A stretch of 25,439 nt of DNA from Verrucomicrobiales bacterium (GCA_002729295.1 PBTU01000038.1:2702-28140); one strand, 5' to 3'. Shown: positions 1 to 7,638, numbered from the stretch's first letter. The notes: generated from the sequence alone by a model not told the origin. Made by a program: numbers and translations.

Positions 1-732
1 GGCAATACCTGCCGTCAGCAGTGGGTCCTAGAGTACTTTGGTGAGATCAACGCGCCGCTGTGCGGAAGTTGCGATGTCTGCCGGGGAGAGGAGAGCAGTG
101 AACGAAGGGCGCCGACCGAGGATGAGGATTTAATTGTGCGCAAATTTCTCAGTGGTGTGGCACGGATGTCACGTCGGACCCCGACGGGTTGGGAAGGCAT
201 CTTTGGGCGAGGGCGAATTGTGCAAATGTTGGTGGGGAGCAAGTCGCAGGAAGTGCTGCGCGTGCGATTGCATGAGCTGAAAACCTACGGAATGCTCAAA
301 GAGCAAGGCACCGCTTACCTCAACGCGCTGGCGCGGAGTTTGCACGAAGGTGGCCTGCTGGTGACCAAAATGGGCGAGTATCCTCTCGTGACTCTTACTC
401 AACGTGGCGAGCAAGTGATGTTAGGAAAGACCAGCTACGCTCTTGAGTGGCCGGTACAAGGCGGGGGCTCCAAAGTGTCGGATGATGGCGTGGTTTTGGA
501 GGACTTGGGATTCGATGCGAAGCTTTATGAGCGATTGAAGGACGTCCGGAACCGCATGGCAAAAGCTGAACGCGTGCCGGCCTATGTCATCTTTTCAAAT
601 CAAACGTTGGAGCATTTGGCGAGGTTGAGGCCATCGACGAGGGAAGCAGGTTTGCTGGTGAAGGGAATCGGGGAGGCGAAGGCGACTAAATATCTCGAAC
701 CGTTTTTGAAAGTGATCCGGGAGGAGGATTAG
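1..732 (+). CDS. recQ: ATP-dependent DNA helicase RecQ, C-terminal part (5' end outside window)
   Basis: The reading frame is open from the first base, so only the last 243 residues of a 3'-5' DNA helicase of the RecQ family are visible; the helicase motor lies upstream of the window. RecQ acts in recombination and in restarting stalled replication forks. The visible part begins inside the zinc-binding subdomain, with four cysteines at visible residues 4, 21, 24 and 27 (CRQQW, then CGSCDVC). An RQC winged-helix region follows at about residues 45-155, and an HRDC domain at about 170-240, including VPAYVIFSNQTL and a helix-hairpin-like KGIGEAKATKY. This domain order is the standard full RecQ arrangement. 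The internal ATG at 136 is not the real start, because coding signal and the zinc cysteines lie before it. The stop is TAG at 730-732. Identification is firm; the operon context upstream is unknown. Confidence 0.93.
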   Translation, partial: GNTCRQQWVLEYFGEINAPLCGSCDVCRGEESSERRAPTEDEDLIVRKFLSGVARMSRRTPTGWEGIFGRGRIVQMLVGSKSQEVLRVRLHELKTYGMLKEQGTAYLNALARSLHEGGLLVTKMGEYPLVTLTQRGEQVMLGKTSYALEWPVQGGGSKVSDDGVVLEDLGFDAKLYERLKDVRNRMAKAERVPAYVIFSNQTLEHLARLRPSTREAGLLVKGIGEAKATKYLEPFLKVIREED

Positions 733-768
733 TTGTTCGCAGTGTCAGTGCTGCATGTCCCGGCAGAC

Positions 769-1017
769 TCAGACCTTTTCGAAGGCGGTGAGACCCGGGG
801 TTGGAGGGATACGGCCTGGTCGCCGGAGCTTTCGAGTATCAGGACTTCCTGGCGGGGCAAGCGGATGAGCAGGGAGAGAGTAGTGAGCGAAAGAAAGGAG
901 AGGCGCGACCAGATAGAGGAGAGGAGGGAGGAGAACGGAGCTCGACACCACGCCGAGCAGAATTCCTCCAAGAATGACACCAGGGATCATTTCTCCAATG
1001 ATTCCGATTCCTTTCAT
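769..1017 (-). CDS. possible small membrane protein downstream of the transglutaminase gene
   Basis: This 82-codon frame starts with ATG at 1017, 20 nt after the stop of the minus-strand transglutaminase gene, and fills most of the 304-nt gap to recQ. The first 45 residues are strongly hydrophobic and glycine-rich (for example IPGVILGGILLGVV, then PPLLYLVAPLLSF), enough for one or two membrane helices. The tail is proline- and arginine-rich and basic. Codon choice in the first half looks like neighbouring real genes. No Shine-Dalgarno sequence is visible, but most genes here lack one. I do not recognise a family. The proline-rich tail may be out of frame or chance, and another minus frame (729-980) is also open across part of the region. 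No clear terminator for recQ or for the transglutaminase gene was seen in this gap. Confidence 0.33.
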   Translation of the reverse strand: MKGIGIIGEMIPGVILGGILLGVVSSSVLLPPLLYLVAPLLSFAHYSLPAHPLAPPGSPDTRKLRRPGRIPPTPGLTAFEKV

Positions 1018-1036
1018 TGGGTGTTTCTCATGGAAA

Positions 1037-2782
1037 CTAAGGCCTCTCTTGCTCCCAGCGGCGGAGTTGTTGAGACAGAGACTTTTCCTTTTTCTTGTCT
1101 CTTGGGGCGTCCGCGTATCGCACGGCGTAGTGGTAGTCCAGGAGGTCAGTGGCGAAGGCCGGGGCAGGGATGAGATCGAGGTGCGTGCGGAGGGTGCGAC
1201 CGGCGGGCATGGGGTATCCGTGGGCGGAACAGGCTCGTTTGAAAAGGGTGAGGTAGTTAGGGCTGGGTGGAAGGTAATTGGCGGCAGAGCGGGTAGCGGC
1301 ATCCTTTTCTTTGGGGCGACGGGCAATGACTGCAATGATTAAGGTAACGAGGCCAATGGAGCCAACGCCAAGGGCGGCGTTTTTAAGTGGAGCGAGCGAG
1401 CCGACGGTAACGCTCTCGTCCGCCATTTCGTTAAAATCGGTGGGCGATTCTTCATCTTGGTTGGCGACACTCGGGGATCCTTCCCCTCGTGAAATCGGAG
1501 TGGTATCGAAGATGACCCAGCCGTGATCTTTGAGATGAATCTCGGTCCAGGCGTGGGCTTCGCGACCGCGGAAGACGTAGAAGTTTTGTCCTTCGTAGTA
1601 GCGACCTCCGGACCATCCAAAGGCGACGCGGGAGGGGAACCCCAATGCGCGGGCGAGTAGGGCTCCGGCGCTGGAGAAATGAGCGCAGTAGCCTTTGCGG
1701 GATTCGAAGAGAAAGTCTTCGAGTGGATCGCTCCCATCAGGAATGTCGACTTCTAGCGAGTAGGTACAATTTTGCAGGAGGTGGGCGCGGAGTTGTCTTA
1801 GTAATTCACGGGGTGACCCGGTGAACGTTGCAGCGAGAGTGTCGAGGCGCTCGCGAAGAAGATCGTCTTTGGGAAGTTGGAGATGCTCGCCTCTGGGGTC
1901 GATGGCGGCTTCAAAGGAGGCCGATTGCGGGATGGTTTCGAAGGTTCCTAGAGTGGAAGTGGCCGCATAGCGATGAATGGTCTTGTCTGCGGCGATCGGC
2001 GGGAGACGGAAAGTGTCCTCGGCGGTTTCGCGGAGGAAGGGGATTTCGATTGAATTGAGCGTTGGAATGGTGACGGCAAGGCTTCGGCCCTTGGCATTTT
2101 CCTGGTGTGAGATTTCGTATTCGACGGTTTTTCCGGATTTTGAATTGAGAGCGATCCGGCCATCTTCGGCGGTGAGAGTGCGGGGAACGGTGACGAGGGG
2201 TGACCAAACAGCGTTCTTGTAAGTGGCCAGAGTGAAGATTCTCAGGAAGCGCTGGCTGTTGTTGAGAAGCTTGTAGTCTTCGTCGCTCTTGGGCCAGAGG
2301 TAGACTTCCGGACGGTTGGATGGACGAATGCGTCCTTTGCTTTGGAGATGGATTTCGCCTTTTCCGCGCCAGAGCCAGTTGCCTGAGCCGAGTTGATCTC
2401 CGGAGCTTTTTTCCGCACCATCACTGGGGCCGGATTCTTCTTCGGTTTTATACCCTTCTGGATGGAGATGGGAATCGAGATCGAGAGCGAGTCTTTCCGC
2501 CTTTTCAGGAACAGTGGCGAGGACGAAGAGAAAAAAGCACTTCACGACAAGGAGTGCAACCCCGATAGTGAGGTAGTCGAGCCACCTGGGAGGACGGGCT
2601 GATTGGGCCACGGTTCTGGTGGGTTTGTCCCGTGTCCCCCAAATAATGATGCCGATGACGAGGGCGGTGACGGCAAGACAAACTCGAAGAATAGGATGCC
2701 ATGAGACGGGAGATCCCTGAAGCAAGATGTATCCGGCCGCGACGGCGAGGAACAGGGCTACCGATCTCATAAAGGAAAACAT
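1037..2782 (-). CDS. membrane-anchored transglutaminase-like domain protein
   Basis: A 581-residue protein with three predicted N-terminal membrane helices, a long extracytoplasmic region, a transglutaminase-like core and one further helix near the C-terminus (GSIGLVTLIIAVIA) before a cytoplasmic tail of about 90 residues. The core shows the papain-like triad of this superfamily: Cys in GYCAHFSS, His in AHAWTEIHL and Asp in VIFDTTP, with the typical spacing. Bacterial proteins of this build (TgpA/DUF3488-like) are membrane proteins; their substrates are mostly unknown, and roles in peptide hydrolysis or cross-linking at the envelope are suggested for the family. They often sit next to MoxR and DUF58 genes, but neither is here. 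I chose ATG at 2782, which puts MFSFMRSVALFLAV at the N-terminus. An in-frame TTG at 2806 would add eight residues; neither start has a Shine-Dalgarno sequence. Family assignment is good, biochemical role unknown. Confidence 0.82.
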   Translation of the reverse strand: MFSFMRSVALFLAVAAGYILLQGSPVSWHPILRVCLAVTALVIGIIIWGTRDKPTRTVAQSARPPRWLDYLTIGVALLVVKCFFLFVLATVPEKAERLALDLDSHLHPEGYKTEEESGPSDGAEKSSGDQLGSGNWLWRGKGEIHLQSKGRIRPSNRPEVYLWPKSDEDYKLLNNSQRFLRIFTLATYKNAVWSPLVTVPRTLTAEDGRIALNSKSGKTVEYEISHQENAKGRSLAVTIPTLNSIEIPFLRETAEDTFRLPPIAADKTIHRYAATSTLGTFETIPQSASFEAAIDPRGEHLQLPKDDLLRERLDTLAATFTGSPRELLRQLRAHLLQNCTYSLEVDIPDGSDPLEDFLFESRKGYCAHFSSAGALLARALGFPSRVAFGWSGGRYYEGQNFYVFRGREAHAWTEIHLKDHGWVIFDTTPISRGEGSPSVANQDEESPTDFNEMADESVTVGSLAPLKNAALGVGSIGLVTLIIAVIARRPKEKDAATRSAANYLPPSPNYLTLFKRACSAHGYPMPAGRTLRTHLDLIPAPAFATDLLDYHYAVRYADAPRDKKKEKSLSQQLRRWEQERP

Positions 2783-2862
2783 AGGTCTGTCTTCGTTCAG
2801 GGCCAATCTTTTGCTTGTGAAATTCTCCGGTCGACTTCCGTAGATTTCAGATCTTATTCATC

Positions 2863-2994
2863 ATGCGATTGTTACTCTCTATTTTACTGACGCCACCTCC
2901 CCTGTAGGCTGCATCTGAGTCGATTGTGCTGTATCAATTTAATGAGCCTGTGGGGCATGCCGAAGAGGATCTTTCCTCGTTAGCAGGAGAGTGA
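2863..2994 (+). pseudogene. relic N-terminus of a secreted (LamG/PEP-CTERM-style) protein
   Basis: An ATG at 2863 opens 14 codons of a signal-peptide-like stretch (MRLLLSILLTPPPL). An in-frame TAG follows at 2905-2907, then 28 further sense codons in the same frame starting AASESIVLYQFNEP, ending at TGA 2992-2994. A hydrophobic start, an Ala-containing cleavage region and then a VLYQFNE-type beginning of the mature protein is how many secreted Verrucomicrobia proteins with concanavalin-like or PEP-CTERM architecture start. This is recognition of a pattern, not an alignment. The remainder of such a gene is absent: the next gene begins its 3' end at 3027 on the other strand. I read it as a truncated, stop-interrupted remnant. 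Chance similarity over 42 codons cannot be excluded. Confidence 0.38.
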
Positions 2995-3026
2995 TATACT
3001 CATTTAAAATTCTTTCGATTTCGCGG

Positions 3027-3815
3027 TTAGTCGTTGAGGGAATCGAAAAAGTTGGGGTATTTGGGAGTCCAGCCGAGGTCGCGGAGCTCCGTGTTTTGGA
3101 CGGACTTGTGGGTCCATGCGCGTTTGCGGGAGAGCATGCGTTCGCCAGTGGGAGGAAGGGGTTTGTCGAAGTGCTCTGCGAGTCCTTGGTAGCATTCGAG
3201 CTGGCTCATCGGTTCGTCGTCGGTGACGTTGTAGATCCCGAAGTGTTGTCCCTTGGAGAGAAAGAGGCAGGCGCTGGCCGCATCTTGGACGTGGATTTGA
3301 TTTAAGGTGCGGCGGCCGTCTTCTTCGATGACGGCTTCGTCGGCGAGAAACTTGCGAAGCACGACACTGCGCTCAGGGCCGTAAAGTCCGGCGAGACGGG
3401 CGGCGGTGTCGACTTGTTTTTCGGCTTCTAAGAGAAGGCGGCTTGTTTCGCGTTCGGGAGAAGTGGGGCTGGTCTCATCGACGGTTTCTCCTTCGGTTTG
3501 ATGATATACTGAAGTGCTGGAGGTGAAGAGGAGATGGGCTTCCGGGAAGGTCTCTTTAAGGCGGCGGGTGCCGTTGACGAAGATCGCTTGGTAGGCCTTG
3601 GGTCCGCCGCGTCCAGAGCTGGCACAGTGGATGATGAGGTCGGGCGTGGGGATTTTATCGCGAAGGCTTTTGATGTCGGATTCCGAGGAAAGGTCGCAGG
3701 CGAGAGAGCCATCTCCACCAGATTTTGTCAGAGTGGTGACATGGAAATCAGCGGCGGCCTGGCGGGCGATTTCAGAGCCGAGAAACCCGGCGCCGGCGAT
3801 GAGGAGATTAGTCAT
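3027..3815 (-). CDS. NAD(P)-binding SDR-family protein (NAD-dependent epimerase/dehydratase-like, YeeZ type)
   Basis: A 262-residue Rossmann-fold protein of the extended/atypical short-chain dehydrogenase group. It opens with MTNLLIAGAGFLGSEIAR, the glycine-rich dinucleotide-binding motif right at the N-terminus. It continues with DLIIHCASSG at the end of beta-4 and LLFTSSTSVY at the beta-5 active-site strand. The usual catalytic YxxxK is not evident: the expected region reads ETSRLLLEAEK. This fits atypical members such as YeeZ, whose function is unknown. I chose ATG at 3815, which places the glycine motif correctly and overlaps the preceding amidase stop (3808) by 8 nt, suggesting translational coupling. 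A longer in-frame start at 3896 would add 27 residues unlike the family and lie inside the amidase gene. Substrate unknown; fold assignment confident. Confidence 0.82.
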   Translation of the reverse strand: MTNLLIAGAGFLGSEIARQAAADFHVTTLTKSGGDGSLACDLSSESDIKSLRDKIPTPDLIIHCASSGRGGPKAYQAIFVNGTRRLKETFPEAHLLFTSSTSVYHQTEGETVDETSPTSPERETSRLLLEAEKQVDTAARLAGLYGPERSVVLRKFLADEAVIEEDGRRTLNQIHVQDAASACLFLSKGQHFGIYNVTDDEPMSQLECYQGLAEHFDKPLPPTGERMLSRKRAWTHKSVQNTELRDLGWTPKYPNFFDSLND

Positions 3816-5019
3816 GTGGGGAAGAATAGTAGCTGGCGAGCCCGTCTGCAACGGCATGGGCATATTCGCGATATACCGAGCGACGATTTTTGCCATCGAT
3901 AAATTTAATGCCTTCGTAGTCGCCGGCCTTGATGCGCTCGATGAAGTCGGTGCTATTCATGACGTAGGGTTCGAGGAAAATGACGGGGCATTGGTAAAGT
4001 CGTGTGGCGAGAAGGTTGCGTGCCCAAAGGTAGGCGTTGCTGTTGAGTGGAGTAGAGTAGGGGTGATCGGGACGGTAGGCGTATGGGGGAAGATCGGTGT
4101 GGTCCTTGAAAGCCTCGGCGAGGCTGGTGGCGAGGGGGACTTCTTCCTCGATGGTGCCGGAAAGGAGGCGCTGCAGCATTTCGAAGCGTTCATCGTGGTG
4201 GGCGATTTCGCTTTTGTGGAAGGCTCCGGGAAGAATGATGTGGAAGTGTTGACCGGGGATGGGGACGGGTGAGTCCGAAGCGTTATAGTGAAGACAGATG
4301 ACGAGGTCGGGTTTGATCTTTTGATTGATGAGTTCTGCGCGGGCGCGGATTTCAGCGGTGCGGTAGAAGAGTTTGGGGTCGGGGAAATTTTTGGCTCGAA
4401 GCTGAGTGACGGGTTCTTCTTTGGTGCGGGTGAGAGTAACGCTCGCGCCGAGATTTTCGAGAAGTGGTTTAAGATACTTTGCGGTGCGGAGAGTCATGGT
4501 ACCTTCCTCGATGACCGGCGAGTGGAGATAGTTGAGTTTGCGCTTTTCGATTTTTGCAAATTCTCCACCGATGTGCCCGGGGTCTATCGCGATGATGAGA
4601 CCTTCGAGGGGAAGATTTCTTGAAGGGAGGAGTTCGGATCGTTTTTTCCAATTCCAGATCGAGCCTGGAGGGTTCTTGTCGGATTTGGCAAAGCGGAGGA
4701 TGAAAGGATCCTCGGCAGTAATGAAAGTGGCCTCGGTGTCGGAGACCTCGATCCATTTTTTCCAGCTGTCGTTCGTGGTATAAATCGTTTCGAGGCGATC
4801 GAGGAAGGTATCGCGCGAAATGGTATTCTGGAAGCGGTCCAGATGCGACCAGTCGGGCGAGATGCCGAGTTGAGCCAGGGCGAGCTCGGTGCGGAGGCTG
4901 GTTTGAATTGGAGGCGGCAGGGCCTCTTCGCCCTCGCGGGTGAGGAGATATCCGGCGATCAAAAAAACGAGGGCGATCACGATCCAGTGGATTGACGTTG
5001 TCTGGCCCCCTTTTGTCAT
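3808..5019 (-). CDS. N-acetylmuramoyl-L-alanine amidase (Amidase_3 family), membrane-anchored
   Basis: This 403-residue protein is a zinc amidase that cleaves the bond between N-acetylmuramic acid and the stem peptide of peptidoglycan. Residues 9-26 (SIHWIVIALVFLIAGYLL) form an N-terminal membrane anchor or uncleaved signal. Residues 27-138 are a linker domain I do not recognise, and the Amidase_3 domain runs from about 141 to 395. Visible zinc ligands are His149 in AIDPGHIGG, Glu171 or Glu172 in VIEEGTM and His244 in ICLHYNAS; the likely catalytic Glu350 is in PVIFLEPYVM. The sequence between the second and third ligands carries a roughly 45-residue insertion relative to compact members. The start is ATG at 5019, 55 nt from the divergent phosphoesterase start, so the two genes probably share a promoter region. 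The 3' end overlaps the SDR gene. Likely role: cell-wall turnover or daughter-cell separation. Confidence 0.9.
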   Translation of the reverse strand: MTKGGQTTSIHWIVIALVFLIAGYLLTREGEEALPPPIQTSLRTELALAQLGISPDWSHLDRFQNTISRDTFLDRLETIYTTNDSWKKWIEVSDTEATFITAEDPFILRFAKSDKNPPGSIWNWKKRSELLPSRNLPLEGLIIAIDPGHIGGEFAKIEKRKLNYLHSPVIEEGTMTLRTAKYLKPLLENLGASVTLTRTKEEPVTQLRAKNFPDPKLFYRTAEIRARAELINQKIKPDLVICLHYNASDSPVPIPGQHFHIILPGAFHKSEIAHHDERFEMLQRLLSGTIEEEVPLATSLAEAFKDHTDLPPYAYRPDHPYSTPLNSNAYLWARNLLATRLYQCPVIFLEPYVMNSTDFIERIKAGDYEGIKFIDGKNRRSVYREYAHAVADGLASYYSSPHD

Positions 5020-5076
5020 GCTTCACTGATGGAGCGTTGCCGAAGGGCTCGCAACTTCAAAAAAAGTAGTGCCATG

Positions 5077-5868
5077 ATGAAAGTTTTATTTTTGGGAGAT
5101 GTGGTTGGTTCGCCCGGCCGTGCGGCGGTGATAGGCCAATTGGCGGAGATTAAGAAATCGATGGAGGTGGATTTTATTATCATCAATGGTGAGAATGCCG
5201 CCGGAGGGCGGGGGATTACCCCGAAAATCAGTATTGATCTGCTTCGGGCAGGGGCGGCGGTGGTCACAACGGGTGATCATGTTTGGGACCAACGCGATAT
5301 TTTGGATTATTTTCCGACGGAGCCAAGGCTACTGAGGCCGATCAACTTTCCGGCGGAGGCGCCAGGGAAAGGATCAGTGGTGTTGGAGACGGCGAAAGGG
5401 AAAGTGGCGGTATTGAATGCGATGGGGCGGACCTTTATGAATCCGCCGCTGGAAAACCCTTTAACGATGCTGGAAGACGAAATTAAGCGTCTCCGGGGGG
5501 AGGAGGGGGTGAAAATGATCGTGGTTGATTTCCATGCCGAGGCCACAAGCGAGAAAATCGCGATGGGACGAGCTCTGGATGGGCTGGCTTCCCTGGTAGT
5601 GGGCACCCATACCCACGTTCAGACGGCGGATGAAACGATTTTCCCCAATGGAACGGCCTATTTGACTGATGCTGGGATGTGCGGGCCGGATGTGTCCGTT
5701 CTCGGGAGAGAGGTGGATTCGGTAGTTTGGCGGTTTCGGACAGGATTACCGACGCGATTCCCGGTAGCCAAGGGACCAGTGAGGCTTTGTGGCGTGATTG
5801 CTGAAATCGACGAAGAGTCCGGCCATTCGGAGCGAATCGAGAGGTTTAATCGTTTAATTGACGAATAA
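5077..5868 (+). CDS. ymdB: TIGR00282-family metallophosphoesterase (YmdB-like)
   Basis: A 263-residue dinuclear-metal phosphoesterase of the family that includes Bacillus YmdB, a phosphodiesterase acting on cyclic nucleotides and affecting biofilm and sporulation decisions. Metal and active-site positions fall at the family numbering when ATG 5077 is taken as start: Asp8 (FLGDVVG), Glu39-Asn40 (NGENAAGG), His68 (TGDHVWD), His153 (VDFHAEA), and His178 and His180 (GTHTHVQ). An ATG directly before it at 5074 is an equal alternative; the in-frame start at 5029 would add 15 basic residues not found in the family. Residue 67 is Asp where Asn is common; Asp can still bind metal. The gene is divergent from the amidase, and no Shine-Dalgarno sequence precedes it. 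Family call firm; physiological role in this organism unknown. Confidence 0.9.
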   Translation: MKVLFLGDVVGSPGRAAVIGQLAEIKKSMEVDFIIINGENAAGGRGITPKISIDLLRAGAAVVTTGDHVWDQRDILDYFPTEPRLLRPINFPAEAPGKGSVVLETAKGKVAVLNAMGRTFMNPPLENPLTMLEDEIKRLRGEEGVKMIVVDFHAEATSEKIAMGRALDGLASLVVGTHTHVQTADETIFPNGTAYLTDAGMCGPDVSVLGREVDSVVWRFRTGLPTRFPVAKGPVRLCGVIAEIDEESGHSERIERFNRLIDE

Positions 5869-5919
5869 TTTGGCAGAGAGGGGTTCCAAATGCCACTTTT
5901 CAGCTTGAGAAATCGCTCG

Positions 5920-5943
5920 GAAACCTCCATTTTACGGGGTTTC
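5920..5943 (+). terminator. candidate terminator hairpin after the ymdB-type gene
   Basis: An 8-bp stem (5920-5927 with 5936-5943, one G-U pair) with an 8-nt loop lies 51 nt downstream of the phosphoesterase stop. Only two U residues end the right arm and no clear U tract follows, so it is a weak intrinsic terminator at best. Its position between that gene and the promoter region of the tRNA-tuf operon supports the call. Confidence 0.35.
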
Positions 5944-5974
5944 TAGCGAAAGAGACATTCTTTTGAAAATACTT

Positions 5975-6002
5975 TTGACAGAGTGACCGACTTTGATAGC
6001 TT
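5975..6002 (+). promoter_or_regulatory. candidate promoter of the tRNA-Thr/tuf operon
   Basis: A perfect -35 hexamer TTGACA (5975-5980) stands about 125 nt upstream of tRNA-Thr. With a 16-nt spacer the -10 would be TAGCTT (5997-6002), a weak match. A C/G-rich stretch follows, as seen at many stable-RNA promoters. This is the best sigma70-like signal in the 237-nt gap, but the -10 assignment is uncertain. Confidence 0.4.
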
Positions 6003-6027
6003 CCCGCTCGCTCTGAGCAGCGGGGAG
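6000..6027 (+). promoter_or_regulatory. leader hairpin upstream of tRNA-Thr
   Basis: A 9-bp GC-rich stem (6000-6008 with 6019-6027, one G-U pair) encloses a 10-nt loop that itself can form GCU/AGC pairs. There is no U tract, so it is unlikely to be a terminator. It lies at or just after the predicted transcription start and could protect the leader or take part in tRNA 5' processing. Confidence 0.35.
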
Positions 6028-6105
6028 TGGCAGATAGAACCTACAAATGGTCTTGTGTGCGCTTGTCCCAATGCTGATTGCGACTGATAGAGATTTGTAG
6101 AAATT

Positions 6106-6180
<75 letters not shown>

Positions 6181-6230
6181 GCAGAAATCTTTAAACGACA
6201 AAAACAGCTAAATTAAAACCAACCAGAACA

Positions 6231-7415
6231 ATGGCTAAAGAACAGTTCGAAAGGAATAAGCCTCACGTCAATGTCGGCACCATCGGCCACGTTGACCACG
6301 GTAAAACCACCCTCACCGCCGCTATCACCACCGTCCTCGCTGAGAAGTTGGGTGGAGAAGCCAAGGCTTATGACGAAATCGACGCCGCTCCAGAAGAGAA
6401 GGCACGTGGAATTACTATTTCAACCGCACACGTTGAATATGAAACCGACACTCGTCACTATGCTCACGTTGACTGCCCAGGTCACGCTGACTACGTGAAG
6501 AACATGATTACCGGAGCCGCCCAGATGGACGGAGGTATTCTCGTGGTTTCCGCTGCGGACGGCCCAATGCCCCAGACCCGTGAACATATCCTGCTTGCCC
6601 GTCAGGTTGGCGTGCCCGCCCTTGTGGTCTTCCTCAATAAGACCGACCAGGTCGACGACGAAGAGCTTCTTGAGCTCGTCGAGATGGAAGTGCGCGAGTT
6701 GCTCAGCATGTATGAATTTCCCGGGGATGACATCCCCATCGTCAAGGGTTCCGCCCTTGGTGCTCTTGAAGGTGACGCCGCCCAGAAGGAGAACATCATC
6801 AAGCTCATGGACGCTGTTGACAGCTATATTCCTGAGCCTGAGCGTCCGGTTGATCAGGACTTTCTCATGCCTATTGAGGACGTGTTCTCGATTGAGGGGC
6901 GCGGAACCGTTGCTACCGGACGTATTGAGCGTGGCATCATCGAGAAGATGGGTGAAGTTGAGATCGTGGGTATCCGCGACACTCAGAAGACCACTATCAC
7001 TGACATCGAAATGTTCCGTAAGTTGCTCGACGAGGGTCGTGCAGGGGACAACGTGGGTCTTCTCGTTCGCGGACTTAAGAAGGACGACCTTGAGCGTGGT
7101 CAGTGCATCGTTAAGCCTGGTTCTGTGACTCCTCACACCAAGTTTACTGCTGAAGTTTACGTTCTTTCGAAGGATGAAGGTGGACGTCATACTCCATTCT
7201 TCAGCAACTACCGTCCACAGTTCTACTTCCGCACAACGGACGTGACTGGTTCTATTTCTCTTCCTGATGGAGTTGAAATGGTGATGCCTGGCGATAACGT
7301 CAGCCTCACGATCGAATTGATCACTCCGGTTGCCATGGAGAAATCCATGCGGTTCGCGATTCGTGAAGGCGGCCGCACCGTTGGTGCCGGACGTGTTGGC
7401 GATATTCTCGAATAA
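6231..7415 (+). CDS. tuf: translation elongation factor Tu
   Basis: A 394-residue GTPase of normal EF-Tu length that delivers aminoacyl-tRNA to the ribosomal A site in the cytoplasm. The G motifs are all present: GHVDHGKT (about residues 18-25), RGITIST for switch I, DCPGH, NKTD where many species have NKCD or NKMD, and SALG. Domains II and III follow, including GRGTVATGRIERG and the C-terminal RFAIREGGRTVGAGRVG. The start is ATG at 6231, giving the canonical MAKEQFERNKPHVNVGTIGH. The upstream 30 nt are A/C-rich with no Shine-Dalgarno sequence, which is striking for what is normally one of the most abundant proteins. Codon use is strongly biased, as expected for high expression. The gene lies between two tRNA genes and probably shares their transcript. 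Confidence 0.98.
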   Translation: MAKEQFERNKPHVNVGTIGHVDHGKTTLTAAITTVLAEKLGGEAKAYDEIDAAPEEKARGITISTAHVEYETDTRHYAHVDCPGHADYVKNMITGAAQMDGGILVVSAADGPMPQTREHILLARQVGVPALVVFLNKTDQVDDEELLELVEMEVRELLSMYEFPGDDIPIVKGSALGALEGDAAQKENIIKLMDAVDSYIPEPERPVDQDFLMPIEDVFSIEGRGTVATGRIERGIIEKMGEVEIVGIRDTQKTTITDIEMFRKLLDEGRAGDNVGLLVRGLKKDDLERGQCIVKPGSVTPHTKFTAEVYVLSKDEGGRHTPFFSNYRPQFYFRTTDVTGSISLPDGVEMVMPGDNVSLTIELITPVAMEKSMRFAIREGGRTVGAGRVGDILE

Positions 7416-7476
7416 TCACTAAAATCGATAGATTGTTTTCCCGCTCGGGTGACACTCTGTCAGGCTGGTTTTAAAT

Positions 7477-7502
7477 GGGGGCACTCTGCAAGGGGTGCCC
7501 CC
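7477..7502 (+). terminator. GC-rich hairpin between tuf and tRNA-Trp
   Basis: An 8-bp perfect stem GGGGGCAC/GTGCCCCC with a 10-nt loop lies 61 nt after the tuf stop and 35 nt before tRNA-Trp. No U tract follows, so complete intrinsic termination is doubtful. It may protect the tuf mRNA 3' end, attenuate read-through into secE-nusG, or guide processing. Confidence 0.45.
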
Positions 7503-7537
7503 TCAGTCGCCTCAAAAAACAAATTTCTTAAAGTAAA

Positions 7538-7613
7538 AGGACAGTAGCTCAATTGGTAGAGTACTGGTTTCCAAAACCAGGTGTTGCGAGTTCGAGTCTC
7601 GCCTGTCCTGCCA
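7538..7613 (+). tRNA. trnW: tRNA-Trp (anticodon CCA)
   Basis: The cloverleaf folds completely. The acceptor stem is AGGACAG with CTGTCCT. The D stem is GCTC/GAGT with an AATTGGTA loop. The anticodon stem is CTGGT/ACCAG around TTCCAAA, giving anticodon CCA. The T stem GCGAG/CTCGC carries the loop TTCGAGT. The discriminator is G and the CCA end is encoded. It reads UGG only and so gives no sign of UGA decoding as tryptophan. tRNA-Trp directly upstream of secE is a widely conserved arrangement. Confidence 0.97.
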
Positions 7614-7638
7614 CTCCAGTTCGCAAACATTCAATTTC

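Noticed and set aside
3598..4272. 224-codon + strand open frame
   Set aside because: It runs antisense to the SDR and amidase genes, both of which have clear motifs on the minus strand.
6420..7190. 256-codon minus-strand open frame opposite tuf
   Set aside because: Long antisense frames opposite EF-Tu are a known artefact of its codon use; tuf itself is complete.
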